From Bacilli bacterium (GTDB lineage Bacteria > Bacillota_I > Bacilli_A > RF39 > UBA660), in contig JAFUTR010000024.1 of NCBI GenBank assembly GCA_017477845.1, positions 1-34,263 on the forward strand: DNA of 34,263 nucleotides, in the 5' to 3' direction. Under the pieces are notes generated by a model. It ran no database searches. It saw only the letters and a list, made by a program, of their open reading frames with translations, and was not told the origin of the DNA. This document shows, in pieces, positions 15,820 through 23,650 of this stretch. The position numbers were made by a program, and so were the translations under genes. Positions within the stretch are counted from its first letter, which is position 1; each line of letters starts with the position of its first letter.

Positions 15820-17181
15820 ATGGACGAAAAAGTAAAAGGAAGAGTACAAGAACCAAAAGAAAGAGTAAAAAACTTTAATGAAGTAGAACTAGGATTTAAT
15901 GATGAAGAAGCATTAAAAGAAGCATCACGTTGTTTACAATGCCCAAATCCAAGATGCGTACAAGGTTGCCCAGTAAATATAATGATTCCTCATTTTATAA
16001 AAGCAATCAAAGAACATGACTTAAAAAAAGCATATGAAATAATAACAGAGTCATCCTCTCTTCCTGCAGTTTGTGGAAGAGTGTGCCCTCAAGAAAAACA
16101 ATGTGAGAAAATGTGCATCAAAGGATTTAAAGGAGATGCTATAAGTATTGGTTCACTTGAGAGATATGTAGCAGATGTTGCGATAAAAAATAATTATAAT
16201 AGTGAAAAAAGCATCACAAAAAATGGGAAGAAAGTTGCAATAATAGGATCAGGACCAGCTGGACTTACTTGTGCAGGAGACTTAGCAAAAGCAGGATTTG
16301 ATGTTACAATATATGAAATACTTCACAAAGCAGGAGGAGTTTTAACTTATGGAATTCCAGAGTTTAGACTTCCTAAAAAAATAGTAGAAAAAGAAGTAGA
16401 ATCCTTAGAAAAACTAGGAGTAAATATCCTTACTGATGTACCTGTTGGAAACGCAATAACTCTTTTACAATTACAAAAAGAGTATGATGCTGTTTTTGTA
16501 GGAAGCGGAGCAGGGCTACCTAAATTTATGGGAATAGAAGGGGAAGATGCTAATGGAGTATTTTCTGCAAATGAAATTTTAACTAGAATAAACTTAATGG
16601 GAGCTTATAAATCAGATAGTAAAACCCCAATTAAAAAAGCTAAAAAAGCATATATAATAGGTGGAGGAAATGTTGCAATGGATGCAGTTAGATCATTAAA
16701 ACGTCTTGGAATTGAAACGCACCTAATGTATAGAAGAGGACTAGATGAGTTACCAGCTCGTAAAATGGAAGTTGAACATGCCAAAGAAGAAGGAATAATT
16801 TTTGACTTATTAACTAATCCAAAAAGAATACTAACAAATGAGAACAATGATGTAATTGGTATGGAAGTTGTTGACATGGAACTAAAAGAACCTGGCGAAG
16901 ATGGAAGAAGAAGTGTAGTTGAAAAACCTGAGTCAATTCACAATGTAGAGTGTGATATGGTTGTAATGGCACTTGGAACAAGCCCAAATCATGGAGCAAT
17001 TAAAGACTCTAGTATTGAACTTACTGAAAGAGGACTTATCAAAACAGAAGAAGAAAAGACAAAAACATCTCTTAATAACGTATATGCAGGAGGAGATGCA
17101 GTAACGGGTGCAGCTACAGTAATTCTTGCAATGGAAGCTGGTAAAAAAGCAGCAAAAGAAATAATTGAATCATTTGCTTAA
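15820..17181 (+). CDS. nfnB: NADPH-linked oxidoreductase subunit B (GltD/NfnB-like)
   Basis: A 453-aa partner of the preceding protein, of the type often labelled glutamate synthase small chain (gltA). The N-terminus carries two [4Fe-4S] Cys sets, C38/C41/C46/C50 and C85/C89/C95/C99 (CGRVCPQEKQCEKMC). Then an FAD Rossmann motif (VAIIGSGPAGLTCAGDLAKA), GGVLTYGIPEFRLPK, an NADPH motif (AYIIGGGNVAMDAVRSLKR) and the closing YAGGDAVTGAATVILAMEAG. No glutamate synthase large subunit is nearby, and pairing with a PyrK-like gene 9 bases upstream favours NfnB. TAGGAGG precedes the start. Confidence 0.9.
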   Translation: MDEKVKGRVQEPKERVKNFNEVELGFNDEEALKEASRCLQCPNPRCVQGCPVNIMIPHFIKAIKEHDLKKAYEIITESSSLPAVCGRVCPQEKQCEKMCIKGFKGDAISIGSLERYVADVAIKNNYNSEKSITKNGKKVAIIGSGPAGLTCAGDLAKAGFDVTIYEILHKAGGVLTYGIPEFRLPKKIVEKEVESLEKLGVNILTDVPVGNAITLLQLQKEYDAVFVGSGAGLPKFMGIEGEDANGVFSANEILTRINLMGAYKSDSKTPIKKAKKAYIIGGGNVAMDAVRSLKRLGIETHLMYRRGLDELPARKMEVEHAKEEGIIFDLLTNPKRILTNENNDVIGMEVVDMELKEPGEDGRRSVVEKPESIHNVECDMVVMALGTSPNHGAIKDSSIELTERGLIKTEEEKTKTSLNNVYAGGDAVTGAATVILAMEAGKKAAKEIIESFA

Positions 17182-17196
17182 AAAGGAAGATAGATT

Positions 17197-18147
17197 ATGA
17201 AGTATTATTACCTTAATAATGAAGGATATTTTAAAGATAGAATAAAAAGTGGAAAAGATATTGAGAAAATAAACAACTTAAAGAATGGGCTAATAATAGC
17301 AAAAACCAAAAACGAAGGTATATTATCAAAAACAAATAACACTTTTTCATTAGATAATTATAGTTATATGATTATTAAAATAAAAAATTCAATTATAGAA
17401 AAAGAAAAAAAGGAACTATTATTTGATGAATTAATAGAATATTTAGAAAACAATAATCCACCATATTACTTTATTAATATTCCTAAAAAAGATGTAGAAT
17501 CAATTATATATTGGATTAAAAATAAAGGTGATAATCAAAAAGTAGAAAAATATGATGTAGAAAAATATATATATGTAGAAAAAGACGGTAAAATATTAAA
17601 AACAGAAGTATCAATTAATAAAGATTTATTAAAAGAAGCAATAGAACAAGAGTACTATTTAGAATTAGATGAAAAACAAGAAATGAAATTATCGGACTTT
17701 ATTGGAAATGATAAACTTCTAAAAAAAGTAAAAATTCCACTTTTAACCGAACATAATAAGCTTATTCTGCCTAAATATAACTCATTTAATAGTGTGTTCT
17801 ATTCTTTATCAGATTTATATAGTGAAGTTGATAAATCAAATAGATGTAAACTAGATGAAAAAGTACTAAACAATCTTTTATATCAAAAAGAAAGTAGTGA
17901 AAAGAAAGAAACAGAAGAACTTATTACTGAGATAATTAAAAATCTTAAGATAGATGTTGTTAAAGAGTACGACAAAGAAGAATTTGAAAAGTCATTTCAT
18001 TTTATGGAAATGATAAGAGATGATGAATACCTTTTTAATAAACTAAACCTATTAAAACTAAAAGTCATTCTTACTAGTTCACAAAATAACAAAAAAACAT
18101 TTGAAAAAATACAAGAAATTAAGGAATCAAAAACATTAAAAAAATAA
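17197..18147 (+). CDS. Hypothetical protein following nfnB
   Basis: A 316-aa, lysine-, glutamate- and asparagine-rich soluble protein, not recognised. No signal peptide or membrane helix. The first 110 residues look alpha/beta (YYYLNNEGYFKDRIKSGKD, NNPPYYFINIPKKDVES), the rest mainly helical. It starts 16 bases after nfnB with AAGGAAG upstream and is probably co-transcribed with nfnAB. It also lies directly before the WXG-like cluster, but a promoter in between makes it a separate unit. No function inferred. Confidence 0.78.
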   Translation: MKYYYLNNEGYFKDRIKSGKDIEKINNLKNGLIIAKTKNEGILSKTNNTFSLDNYSYMIIKIKNSIIEKEKKELLFDELIEYLENNNPPYYFINIPKKDVESIIYWIKNKGDNQKVEKYDVEKYIYVEKDGKILKTEVSINKDLLKEAIEQEYYLELDEKQEMKLSDFIGNDKLLKKVKIPLLTEHNKLILPKYNSFNSVFYSLSDLYSEVDKSNRCKLDEKVLNNLLYQKESSEKKETEELITEIIKNLKIDVVKEYDKEEFEKSFHFMEMIRDDEYLFNKLNLLKLKVILTSSQNNKKTFEKIQEIKESKTLKK

Positions 18148-18186
18148 ATAAACTAAAATTAAGTCAGTTATTTTAAAATAAATACA

Positions 18187-18215
18187 TTGATTTAATTTTT
18201 TTTATATAATAAAAT
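18187..18215 (+). promoter_or_regulatory. Promoter of the WXG-like/esterase operon
   Basis: TTGATT (18187-18192), 17-bp spacer, TAAAAT (18210-18215), 34 bases before the first start codon. A TATAAT at 18205-18210 is an overlapping alternative -10 with too short a spacer. Confidence 0.5.
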
Positions 18216-18248
18216 TAATATATAGATAAAATAGAAAAGAGTGATTTA

Positions 18249-18959
18249 ATGTTTTATTTAGATGATAATGAAATCAATGATATACTAACTATGATTGGAA
18301 GAAATATAGGACAAGTATATGATCTTTCTGATGGATTTACTGAAAGACTTAATGGAATCACAAAAAGTGGTTTATATGGTAATGGTGTAGAAGTTATAAA
18401 CACCCAAATAGATTCTGTACGTGAAGGGCTTGAAGCATTTAGAAAAATTACTAATGAATCAATAGCGAATATTGCTAATTATGAACTAGATCTATCAAAA
18501 AAAGCAGAAAATATATATATTCCGTCTGGATTTGATTCATGGGATAGCAGCATTCTCGAAACATTTAATGAATTTTCTTACAATAAATCTGACGGAAGAA
18601 GCGTTACTGAAACCAATGCATCAAGACAAAGTATTTACGATGGGGAATATAAAAATGTTGATGCAAAAACTATAAGTAAATTAAAAGTAAACGCTACAAC
18701 TACAAAAGAAATAAGTGATTATACTAATATAAAAGAAAAAGAAAGTATAACAAAATTAAAAGAAGAAAAACTAAAAGAAAATATTTTGAATGATTATAAA
18801 GAGACAAATAAAAAGATATTAAGAAATACAAATAAAGGAAATACAGATATTAATAATATCAATTTAATTGATGAAATAAATATAAATGAATCAAAAATAT
18901 ATGCACCACCAAAAAATGATATAGATTTAGAAGATATTGATTTTGGGGAGGAATTATGA
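18249..18959 (+). CDS. Helical WXG100-like protein with acidic tail (LXG-operon partner type)
   Basis: A 236-aa protein without signal peptide. Residues 1-90 form two predicted helices with a turn GLYGNG at 41-46; Y43-G44 sits at the same residue number as the WTG turn of the next two proteins, so this looks like a degenerate WXG100-like hairpin. Residues 110-236 are polar and charged, ending in an acidic DIDLEDIDFGEEL. It begins an operon of three small helical proteins and a large modular one. Type VII LXG effectors are commonly preceded by such small helical partners that act in targeting. Weak GAGTGAT-type ribosome site. The link is architectural; the primary sequence is not recognised. 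Confidence 0.75.
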   Translation: MFYLDDNEINDILTMIGRNIGQVYDLSDGFTERLNGITKSGLYGNGVEVINTQIDSVREGLEAFRKITNESIANIANYELDLSKKAENIYIPSGFDSWDSSILETFNEFSYNKSDGRSVTETNASRQSIYDGEYKNVDAKTISKLKVNATTTKEISDYTNIKEKESITKLKEEKLKENILNDYKETNKKILRNTNKGNTDINNINLIDEININESKIYAPPKNDIDLEDIDFGEEL

Positions 18960-19285
18960 AAATAGTAGTAACACATGAAGATTTAGAAGATGTAACAGAT
19001 GAATTAATGGAAGAAAGCCAACAACTAAATGTAGAAATAAATAAACTATTATCTTATGTTAATAGGCTTGATATTGCATGGACTGGAAATGATAAAAATG
19101 TATTTGTAGAAAAATCTCAAACTTATTTTACAAACATGAAAGAAATAGTAAAAAGTATTGAAGCATTTAGTAATTTTGCAAAAGAAGCAAATAGGGAATA
19201 TAGACAAAAAGATGAAGATTGGCAAGCAAGTTTAAATAAAGCTAACATGGAACTTGGAAAGGAAGAGTATAATTTTGAAAATTAA
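18956..19285 (+). CDS. WXG100-like small helical protein
   Basis: A 109-aa protein: helix (about 7-38), turn AWTGNDKN with W42 and G44, second helix (about 46-95). Length and central WxG match the WXG100/EsxA superfamily, whose members leave the cell as helical-hairpin dimers through type VII systems. It overlaps the previous stop (ATGA) and follows GGGGAGG. Residues 80-90 read FAKEANREYRQ; the classical YxxxD/E secretion signal after helix 2 is only weakly suggested (YRQKD). Likely chaperone or co-secreted partner of the large downstream protein. Confidence 0.85.
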   Translation: MKIVVTHEDLEDVTDELMEESQQLNVEINKLLSYVNRLDIAWTGNDKNVFVEKSQTYFTNMKEIVKSIEAFSNFAKEANREYRQKDEDWQASLNKANMELGKEEYNFEN

Positions 19286-19586
19286 TAGTGAAGAATTTCA
19301 AAGTATTATTACAAGCATGAAAGACACAAAAAATAGTATTGAAGAATTATTTAAAAAAATAGATCAAACATTTAATAAATTTCATAATAATGATATTTGG
19401 ACAGGTATTGCTAATGAATCATATTTCAAACGTTATCAAACATTAAATCTCATATTTCCTAAAGTAAATGAAACATTAGATAATTATATAAAATTTTTAG
19501 AAACAACTCTTGAAAATTATAAAAAACTTGAAAGTACAATTAATGAAAGCGTTGATACAAACGCTGATACATTAAATGTCAACTAA
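19275..19586 (+). CDS. Second WXG100-like small helical protein
   Basis: A 103-aa protein starting at TTG 19275, 7 bases after AAAGGAAGAG (19258-19267); another TTG at 19254 precedes that site and is unlikely. The start falls inside the 3' end of the previous gene, so translation is coupled. It has a helix, a turn IWTG with W42 and G44, and a second helix. W and G occupy the same residue numbers as in the preceding protein, which supports both the chosen start and a shared fold. The two may pair as a heterodimer, as EsxA-type partners do. Confidence 0.85.
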   Translation: MKINSEEFQSIITSMKDTKNSIEELFKKIDQTFNKFHNNDIWTGIANESYFKRYQTLNLIFPKVNETLDNYIKFLETTLENYKKLESTINESVDTNADTLNVN

Positions 19587-19600
19587 AAAGAGGTGATTTT

Positions 19601-21406
19601 ATGGATTATAAAGAACTATTAAAAGATGGAAATATAATCTCCTATAATGGAATTAATGATCTCATTTTAAGAGTTGATAAGATAGATGGCAAAGAAATTT
19701 ATAGCTTATATAAAAAAGATGGATCTTTATTTCTATCAAATGTAAATAGAAATAATATATTAACATCCAATGGTTATGGACTACCAACAATATCTAATAG
19801 TTCAAACCCATCTTCAAAAAATAAGAATGAGTCTATTGAAACTAATAATGAAACTGTATCAACAAGAAAACAAGAAAAAACATCAAAAAAACATATTATA
19901 GCAAGTGGTGATAGTCATGGTAATAGATATGACTCAAACAAAAAAAGAACTAATACTAAGCCAAAAAAACCACCAAAAGACAAAAACGAAACAAAAGAGA
20001 TAAGTGTAACTCTTGGTACACTTCAAGATACTAAAACAACAGTAGCTAATGCAAAAAAAACTTTAAGTGACGCCAAATTATGTGAAGATGGAATAGTAAA
20101 ATCACTTGATATTGTAGAAAGTGCCAAATCAAAAGGTCTTGGAATGAAGGCAGCACTTAATTTTGTAAGTAACTTAAAAGATGCTATGTCTACAATTGTA
20201 AAAAATACCGAAGTAACTTCAGAGGCAGCCGAAGAAATTGATGAATTAAATAATAAAGTAAAAGCACTAGAAGAAAAGTATTCTGAGCTTGATCAAAGAA
20301 CATCTGAGTTAAAATCACTTGAAGATAATAAACCAGAATATACAAGTTGGATAGATGAAAATAAAGTTAGGCATGATAACCAAGATGAAATAGATAGATA
20401 TAACGCAAAACATGACAGGTTAATTAAAGAAATAAATAGATTGAATGAACAAATAGATATGTTACAACAGGCAATTGATTATCAATACGACCAAATTAAT
20501 ATGAAATATGATAATTTGCTAGAACTGAAACTTAAAGATAGTCGATTTGACGTTTCTAGTACGATGTTTAAAACAGATTTATCTAAGTATGATCCATCTT
20601 CTTGGAACTCAAATTGTCTAGGTCCTGCAACTGGTAGTATTGAATACATAAAAATGAATGGAATTAAATACGCTATGTATACCCCAGAAGGATATGAAGG
20701 ACAAAATCTTCCATTAATCTTATTCCTACATGGAAAAGGTGGAGGAAATAGTATTAAAAAAGAATCAATATTCAGCCTAATTAATGAAGGGAAAGCTCCA
20801 AACGCCATTGTAATTTCACCACTTATGAAAGCAGAAGATTCTTATATTCAAAGTCCATCTATTTTAAATAGCATCAATTCTTCAGTTATGGAAGTAGCAG
20901 AAGAATATGGATGTGATAAACAAAATATTAATATTATTGGATACAGTAATGGTGCATCATCTGCTTATAGAATGATTGCAACTCATCCAAATACATATAA
21001 TAAATGTATATCAATAGCAGGAGATATAAGACTTCATGGACTAGGAACACCAGAAAACTTATCTACAACAGAAATAATTGAAATTCATGGAGATAAAGAT
21101 GTATCTGCATACAAATATAAAGAGACATTAGACAATATTAATGGTTATAATAAAAAATATAATACGGGAATTACCTTTATTACTGCTAAAGCAGGACATG
21201 GAGGAGACGAAAACATTGACGAAACTTGTCTTACAACAGCGTTTGCTGACCCATTCCAATCTGGATATGACAATACAATGGTACAACAGGTATCTAATAC
21301 GCTACAATTAACAGACGAAGAACAAACTACTTTAAATAATTATAAAAATAATACTGGAGGAAAAGAGTTCTATGCCTTAAGCTGGTTAATGACTCCAAAA
21401 GCATAA
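19601..21406 (+). CDS. Modular type VII-like effector with C-terminal serine esterase domain
   Basis: A 601-aa protein without signal peptide. Residues 8-58 are a small beta-rich module (ISYNGIND, IYSLYKKDGSLF) also found in the protein starting at 33521. A polar linker (60-130) leads to a long helical stalk (about 135-305). Residues 340-560 are an alpha/beta hydrolase of the PHB-depolymerase/feruloyl-esterase type: oxyanion region LILFLHGKGGG (372-382), nucleophile S449 in GYSNGAS, acid D500 in HGDKD, base H533 in AGHGG. Directly upstream are three WXG-like proteins, the order seen in LXG toxin operons; no immunity-like gene follows, only a terminator. Export by a type VII system and an ester substrate are inferences; the hydrolase triad is plainly visible. 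Confidence 0.85.
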   Translation: MDYKELLKDGNIISYNGINDLILRVDKIDGKEIYSLYKKDGSLFLSNVNRNNILTSNGYGLPTISNSSNPSSKNKNESIETNNETVSTRKQEKTSKKHIIASGDSHGNRYDSNKKRTNTKPKKPPKDKNETKEISVTLGTLQDTKTTVANAKKTLSDAKLCEDGIVKSLDIVESAKSKGLGMKAALNFVSNLKDAMSTIVKNTEVTSEAAEEIDELNNKVKALEEKYSELDQRTSELKSLEDNKPEYTSWIDENKVRHDNQDEIDRYNAKHDRLIKEINRLNEQIDMLQQAIDYQYDQINMKYDNLLELKLKDSRFDVSSTMFKTDLSKYDPSSWNSNCLGPATGSIEYIKMNGIKYAMYTPEGYEGQNLPLILFLHGKGGGNSIKKESIFSLINEGKAPNAIVISPLMKAEDSYIQSPSILNSINSSVMEVAEEYGCDKQNINIIGYSNGASSAYRMIATHPNTYNKCISIAGDIRLHGLGTPENLSTTEIIEIHGDKDVSAYKYKETLDNINGYNKKYNTGITFITAKAGHGGDENIDETCLTTAFADPFQSGYDNTMVQQVSNTLQLTDEEQTTLNNYKNNTGGKEFYALSWLMTPKA

Positions 21407-21430
21407 AAAGGACTATTAAGTTCTTTTTTT
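21405..21430 (+). terminator. Terminator of the WXG-like/esterase operon
   Basis: AAAAAGGAC (21405-21413), loop TATTAA, GTTCTTTTT (21420-21428) with one G-U pair, then T. It begins within the stop codon. Confidence 0.8.
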
Positions 21431-21451
21431 AAACAAAAATGTCAAAATTTG

Positions 21452-21480
21452 TTGAATTTGAATAACTCATGTGTTATAAT
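21452..21480 (+). promoter_or_regulatory. Promoter of rpsU
   Basis: TTGAAT (21452-21457), 17-bp spacer, TATAAT (21475-21480) with TGT in front. It shows that reading-frame extensions upstream of 21518 are not translated. Confidence 0.85.
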
Positions 21481-21517
21481 TCTTGGTAGTAAAGCGCAAC
21501 GGAAGGGAGGGAGAATA

Positions 21518-21718
21518 ATGGCACAAGTACAAGTAGCCGTAAAAAATGGTAATTTGGATCTAGCTTTAAGAAGACTTAAACAAAAGTTGGCAAGAGAATC
21601 TGTCCCTTCAGAATGCAAAAAAAGAGAATTTGCAGTAAAACCAGGAGACAAGCGTAGAGAGGCTAAAAAAGCTGGAATCAAAAATGCTCAAAAAAGAAAT
21701 AGACAAAATAGAGACTAA
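21518..21718 (+). CDS. rpsU: 30S ribosomal protein S21
   Basis: A 66-aa basic ribosomal protein. MAQVQVAVKNGNLDLALRRLKQKL is slightly diverged from the family N-terminus but ends in the usual Lys/Arg-rich helix (KPGDKRREAKKAGIKNAQ). The start has AAGGGAGGGAG upstream. A longer in-frame version from 21449 would begin upstream of the -35/-10 and is rejected. Followed by a terminator and then yqeY, the usual Firmicutes neighbour. Confidence 0.95.
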   Translation: MAQVQVAVKNGNLDLALRRLKQKLARESVPSECKKREFAVKPGDKRREAKKAGIKNAQKRNRQNRD

Positions 21719-21732
21719 TTACTAGTCTTTTT
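21712..21732 (+). terminator. Terminator of rpsU
   Basis: AGACTA (21712-21717), loop ATTAC, TAGTCT (21723-21728), T-run. The 5' arm contains part of the stop codon. Confidence 0.7.
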
Positions 21733-21742
21733 CTTTTTCTTT

Positions 21743-21751
21743 TGTTATAAT
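21743..21751 (+). promoter_or_regulatory. Extended -10 element before yqeY
   Basis: TGTTATAAT at 21743-21751 without a clear -35. It lies 20 bases before the start codon. Confidence 0.4.
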
Positions 21752-21770
21752 TTTAATAGGAGATGATATT

Positions 21771-22214
21771 ATGTACGATAAAATAAAACAAGAAATAATT
21801 TCAGCAATGAAAGAAAAAGATACACTAAAACTACAAACATTAAGAGGAATTAAAGGAGACGCTGACTTAGAACATATCAATAAAGGTTTAGAGATAAATG
21901 ATGACTTATTAATAAATGTATTATCAAGAGGAATTAAAACACGTAAAGAATCAATTGAAGAATTTAAAAAAGGTGGAAGAGATGACTTAATTGAAAAAAC
22001 AAATAAAGAAATAGAACTTCTTCAATCATATCTTCCAAAACAATTGACACACGATGAACTAACCAAAATAATTGATGAAGTTTTTACAAAAGTTGCTCCA
22101 AAAAGTGAGAAAGAAATGGGACTTATCATGAAAGAAGTAACTCCTTTAGTAAAAGGTAAAGCAGATATGAAAGAAGTAAGCACTCTAATAAAAGAAAAAT
22201 TAAGTAATCTATAA
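21771..22214 (+). CDS. yqeY: GatB/YqeY domain protein
   Basis: A 147-aa protein equal in size and sequence to the stand-alone YqeY family, related to the tRNA-binding tail of the GatB amidotransferase subunit. Typical stretches are KDTLKLQTLRGIKGDA, LSRGIKTRKESIEEFKKGGR, IELLQSYLPKQLTHDEL and MGLIMKEVTPLVKGKADMKEVS. Its cellular role is not established; the position after rpsU is conserved in Bacillota. TAGGAGAT precedes the start. Confidence 0.95.
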   Translation: MYDKIKQEIISAMKEKDTLKLQTLRGIKGDADLEHINKGLEINDDLLINVLSRGIKTRKESIEEFKKGGRDDLIEKTNKEIELLQSYLPKQLTHDELTKIIDEVFTKVAPKSEKEMGLIMKEVTPLVKGKADMKEVSTLIKEKLSNL

Positions 22215-22238
22215 AGAACATTTAGTTCTTTTTTTTAT
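22213..22238 (+). terminator. Terminator of yqeY
   Basis: AAAGAAC (22213-22219), loop ATTTA, GTTCTTT (22225-22231), more T. The 5' arm starts in the stop codon. Confidence 0.85.
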
Positions 22239-22268
22239 ATTAAAATATAAAATATATTAGGTGGTAAA

Positions 22269-22505
22269 ATGTTAAAAAGTTTGAATAGATTTATTAAGAA
22301 TAATGACTATACAATTAACATTTGGGAAAACAATATTGATATTATTAATTTTAGCGAAATACTAATATTAGAAGAAAATAAAGTAGTACTTTTAATAAAT
22401 AATAAAAGAATAACAATAATAGGAGAAAATTTAACAATTAACAAATTACTAGATAATGAAATACTATTAAAAGGTAAATTAAAATCTTTTGAAATAGGAG
22501 AATAA
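22269..22505 (+). CDS. yqfC: YabP/YqfC-family protein
   Basis: A 78-aa protein of the YqfC family (sporulation-associated in Bacillus). The pattern ILILEENKVVLLINNKRITIIGENLTINKLL matches the family's beta-strand core, and length and position directly before yqfD are conserved. TTAGGTGG precedes the start. It begins a long run of genes with little spacing up to recO. Presence suggests descent from a spore former; it does not prove sporulation. Confidence 0.88.
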   Translation: MLKSLNRFIKNNDYTINIWENNIDIINFSEILILEENKVVLLINNKRITIIGENLTINKLLDNEILLKGKLKSFEIGE

Positions 22506-22506
22506 A

Positions 22507-23646
22507 ATGTTTAAAAGTCACTATAAGATATATGTATCTGGAAATAATGTTTTAAGATTCATTAAAATGCTATATAAAATGAATATTAATTTTTACTCAC
22601 TTGACATAAATGAAAACAGTTTTACAGCCATAATAGATAAAGATAACTTTGATAAAATTAGGAAAATAAAAACAATCTATAAAATAAATTTAGAAAGAGT
22701 ATATGGACCATTATATATTAAAGAATTAATTATCAAAAATTCTTTTTTTCTTTTTTCAATACTTATAGGTCTTTTAATTTTAGTTTCTTTAACTAACATT
22801 ATATTTAAAGTAGAAGTAAAACATAGTGATAGATCTCTTAGAGAATTCTTATTATCAACTTTATCAGAGTATGGAATAAAAAAATATGGGATTATTAAAA
22901 ATTTTGATGAAATAAATAATATTAAAGAAGATATATTGAATAAATATAAAGATAAAATAGAATGGATTGAAATAGAAAGATCTGGTACAAAATATATTGT
23001 AAGAGTAGATAAAAGAATAATAAACGATGTAAAGGAAGAAAATGGTTATAGAAATGTAGTAGCAAGTCGTGATGGAATAATAAAAAAAATAACAGCAAAA
23101 GATGGAGAAATAACTAAGAAAGTAAACGACTATGTAAAAAAAGGAGATATTATAATAAGTGGAGCAATTCATAAAGGAGAAGACATTAAAGGAAATACTA
23201 AAGCAGAGGGAGATATTTATGCAGAAGTATGGTATAAAGTTAAAGTAACTCTCCCAATAAACTATTATGAAAAAAAACTTACTGGAAAAGAAAAAAATAC
23301 AATAGATATTACCTTTCTTGATAAAGAAATATCATTTAATAATTCATTTGATAGTTATGATAGTGAAGAATATGTAATAGTATCTGATTTCTTTAACTTA
23401 TTTAAAGTATCATATAACAAAAAGAAAGAAACAATAATAGAAGACGATATAAATACTATTACAAGTGAAAACATTGCTATCAACTTAGCAAGAGAAAAGA
23501 TTATGAAAACACTTTCAGAAAATGAATATATAATATCCCAAAAAAAATTGAAAACAATGGTAAATAATAGTACAATGATAGTAGAAGTATTTTTTAAAGT
23601 ATATGAAAATATTTCAACTTATGATTATTACGAAATAGGAGGATAA
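22507..23646 (+). CDS. yqfD: YqfD-family sporulation-associated membrane protein
   Basis: A 379-aa protein with an N-terminal soluble domain (1-70), one membrane helix (about 79-100), and a large extracytoplasmic or forespore-facing part containing YRNVVASRDGIIKKITAKDG and YVKKGDIIISGAIH, hallmark stretches of the YqfD family. In Bacillus yqfC and yqfD are expressed in the mother cell. It starts 1 base after the yqfC stop. All of the family length is present, with no sign of decay. Confidence 0.92.
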   Translation: MFKSHYKIYVSGNNVLRFIKMLYKMNINFYSLDINENSFTAIIDKDNFDKIRKIKTIYKINLERVYGPLYIKELIIKNSFFLFSILIGLLILVSLTNIIFKVEVKHSDRSLREFLLSTLSEYGIKKYGIIKNFDEINNIKEDILNKYKDKIEWIEIERSGTKYIVRVDKRIINDVKEENGYRNVVASRDGIIKKITAKDGEITKKVNDYVKKGDIIISGAIHKGEDIKGNTKAEGDIYAEVWYKVKVTLPINYYEKKLTGKEKNTIDITFLDKEISFNNSFDSYDSEEYVIVSDFFNLFKVSYNKKKETIIEDDINTITSENIAINLAREKIMKTLSENEYIISQKKLKTMVNNSTMIVEVFFKVYENISTYDYYEIGG

Positions 23647-23650
23647 AATA

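Noticed and set aside
21449-21517. 23-codon N-terminal extension of S21
   Set aside because: It begins upstream of the -10 element of the rpsU promoter and lacks family similarity; ATG 21518 follows a strong ribosome site.
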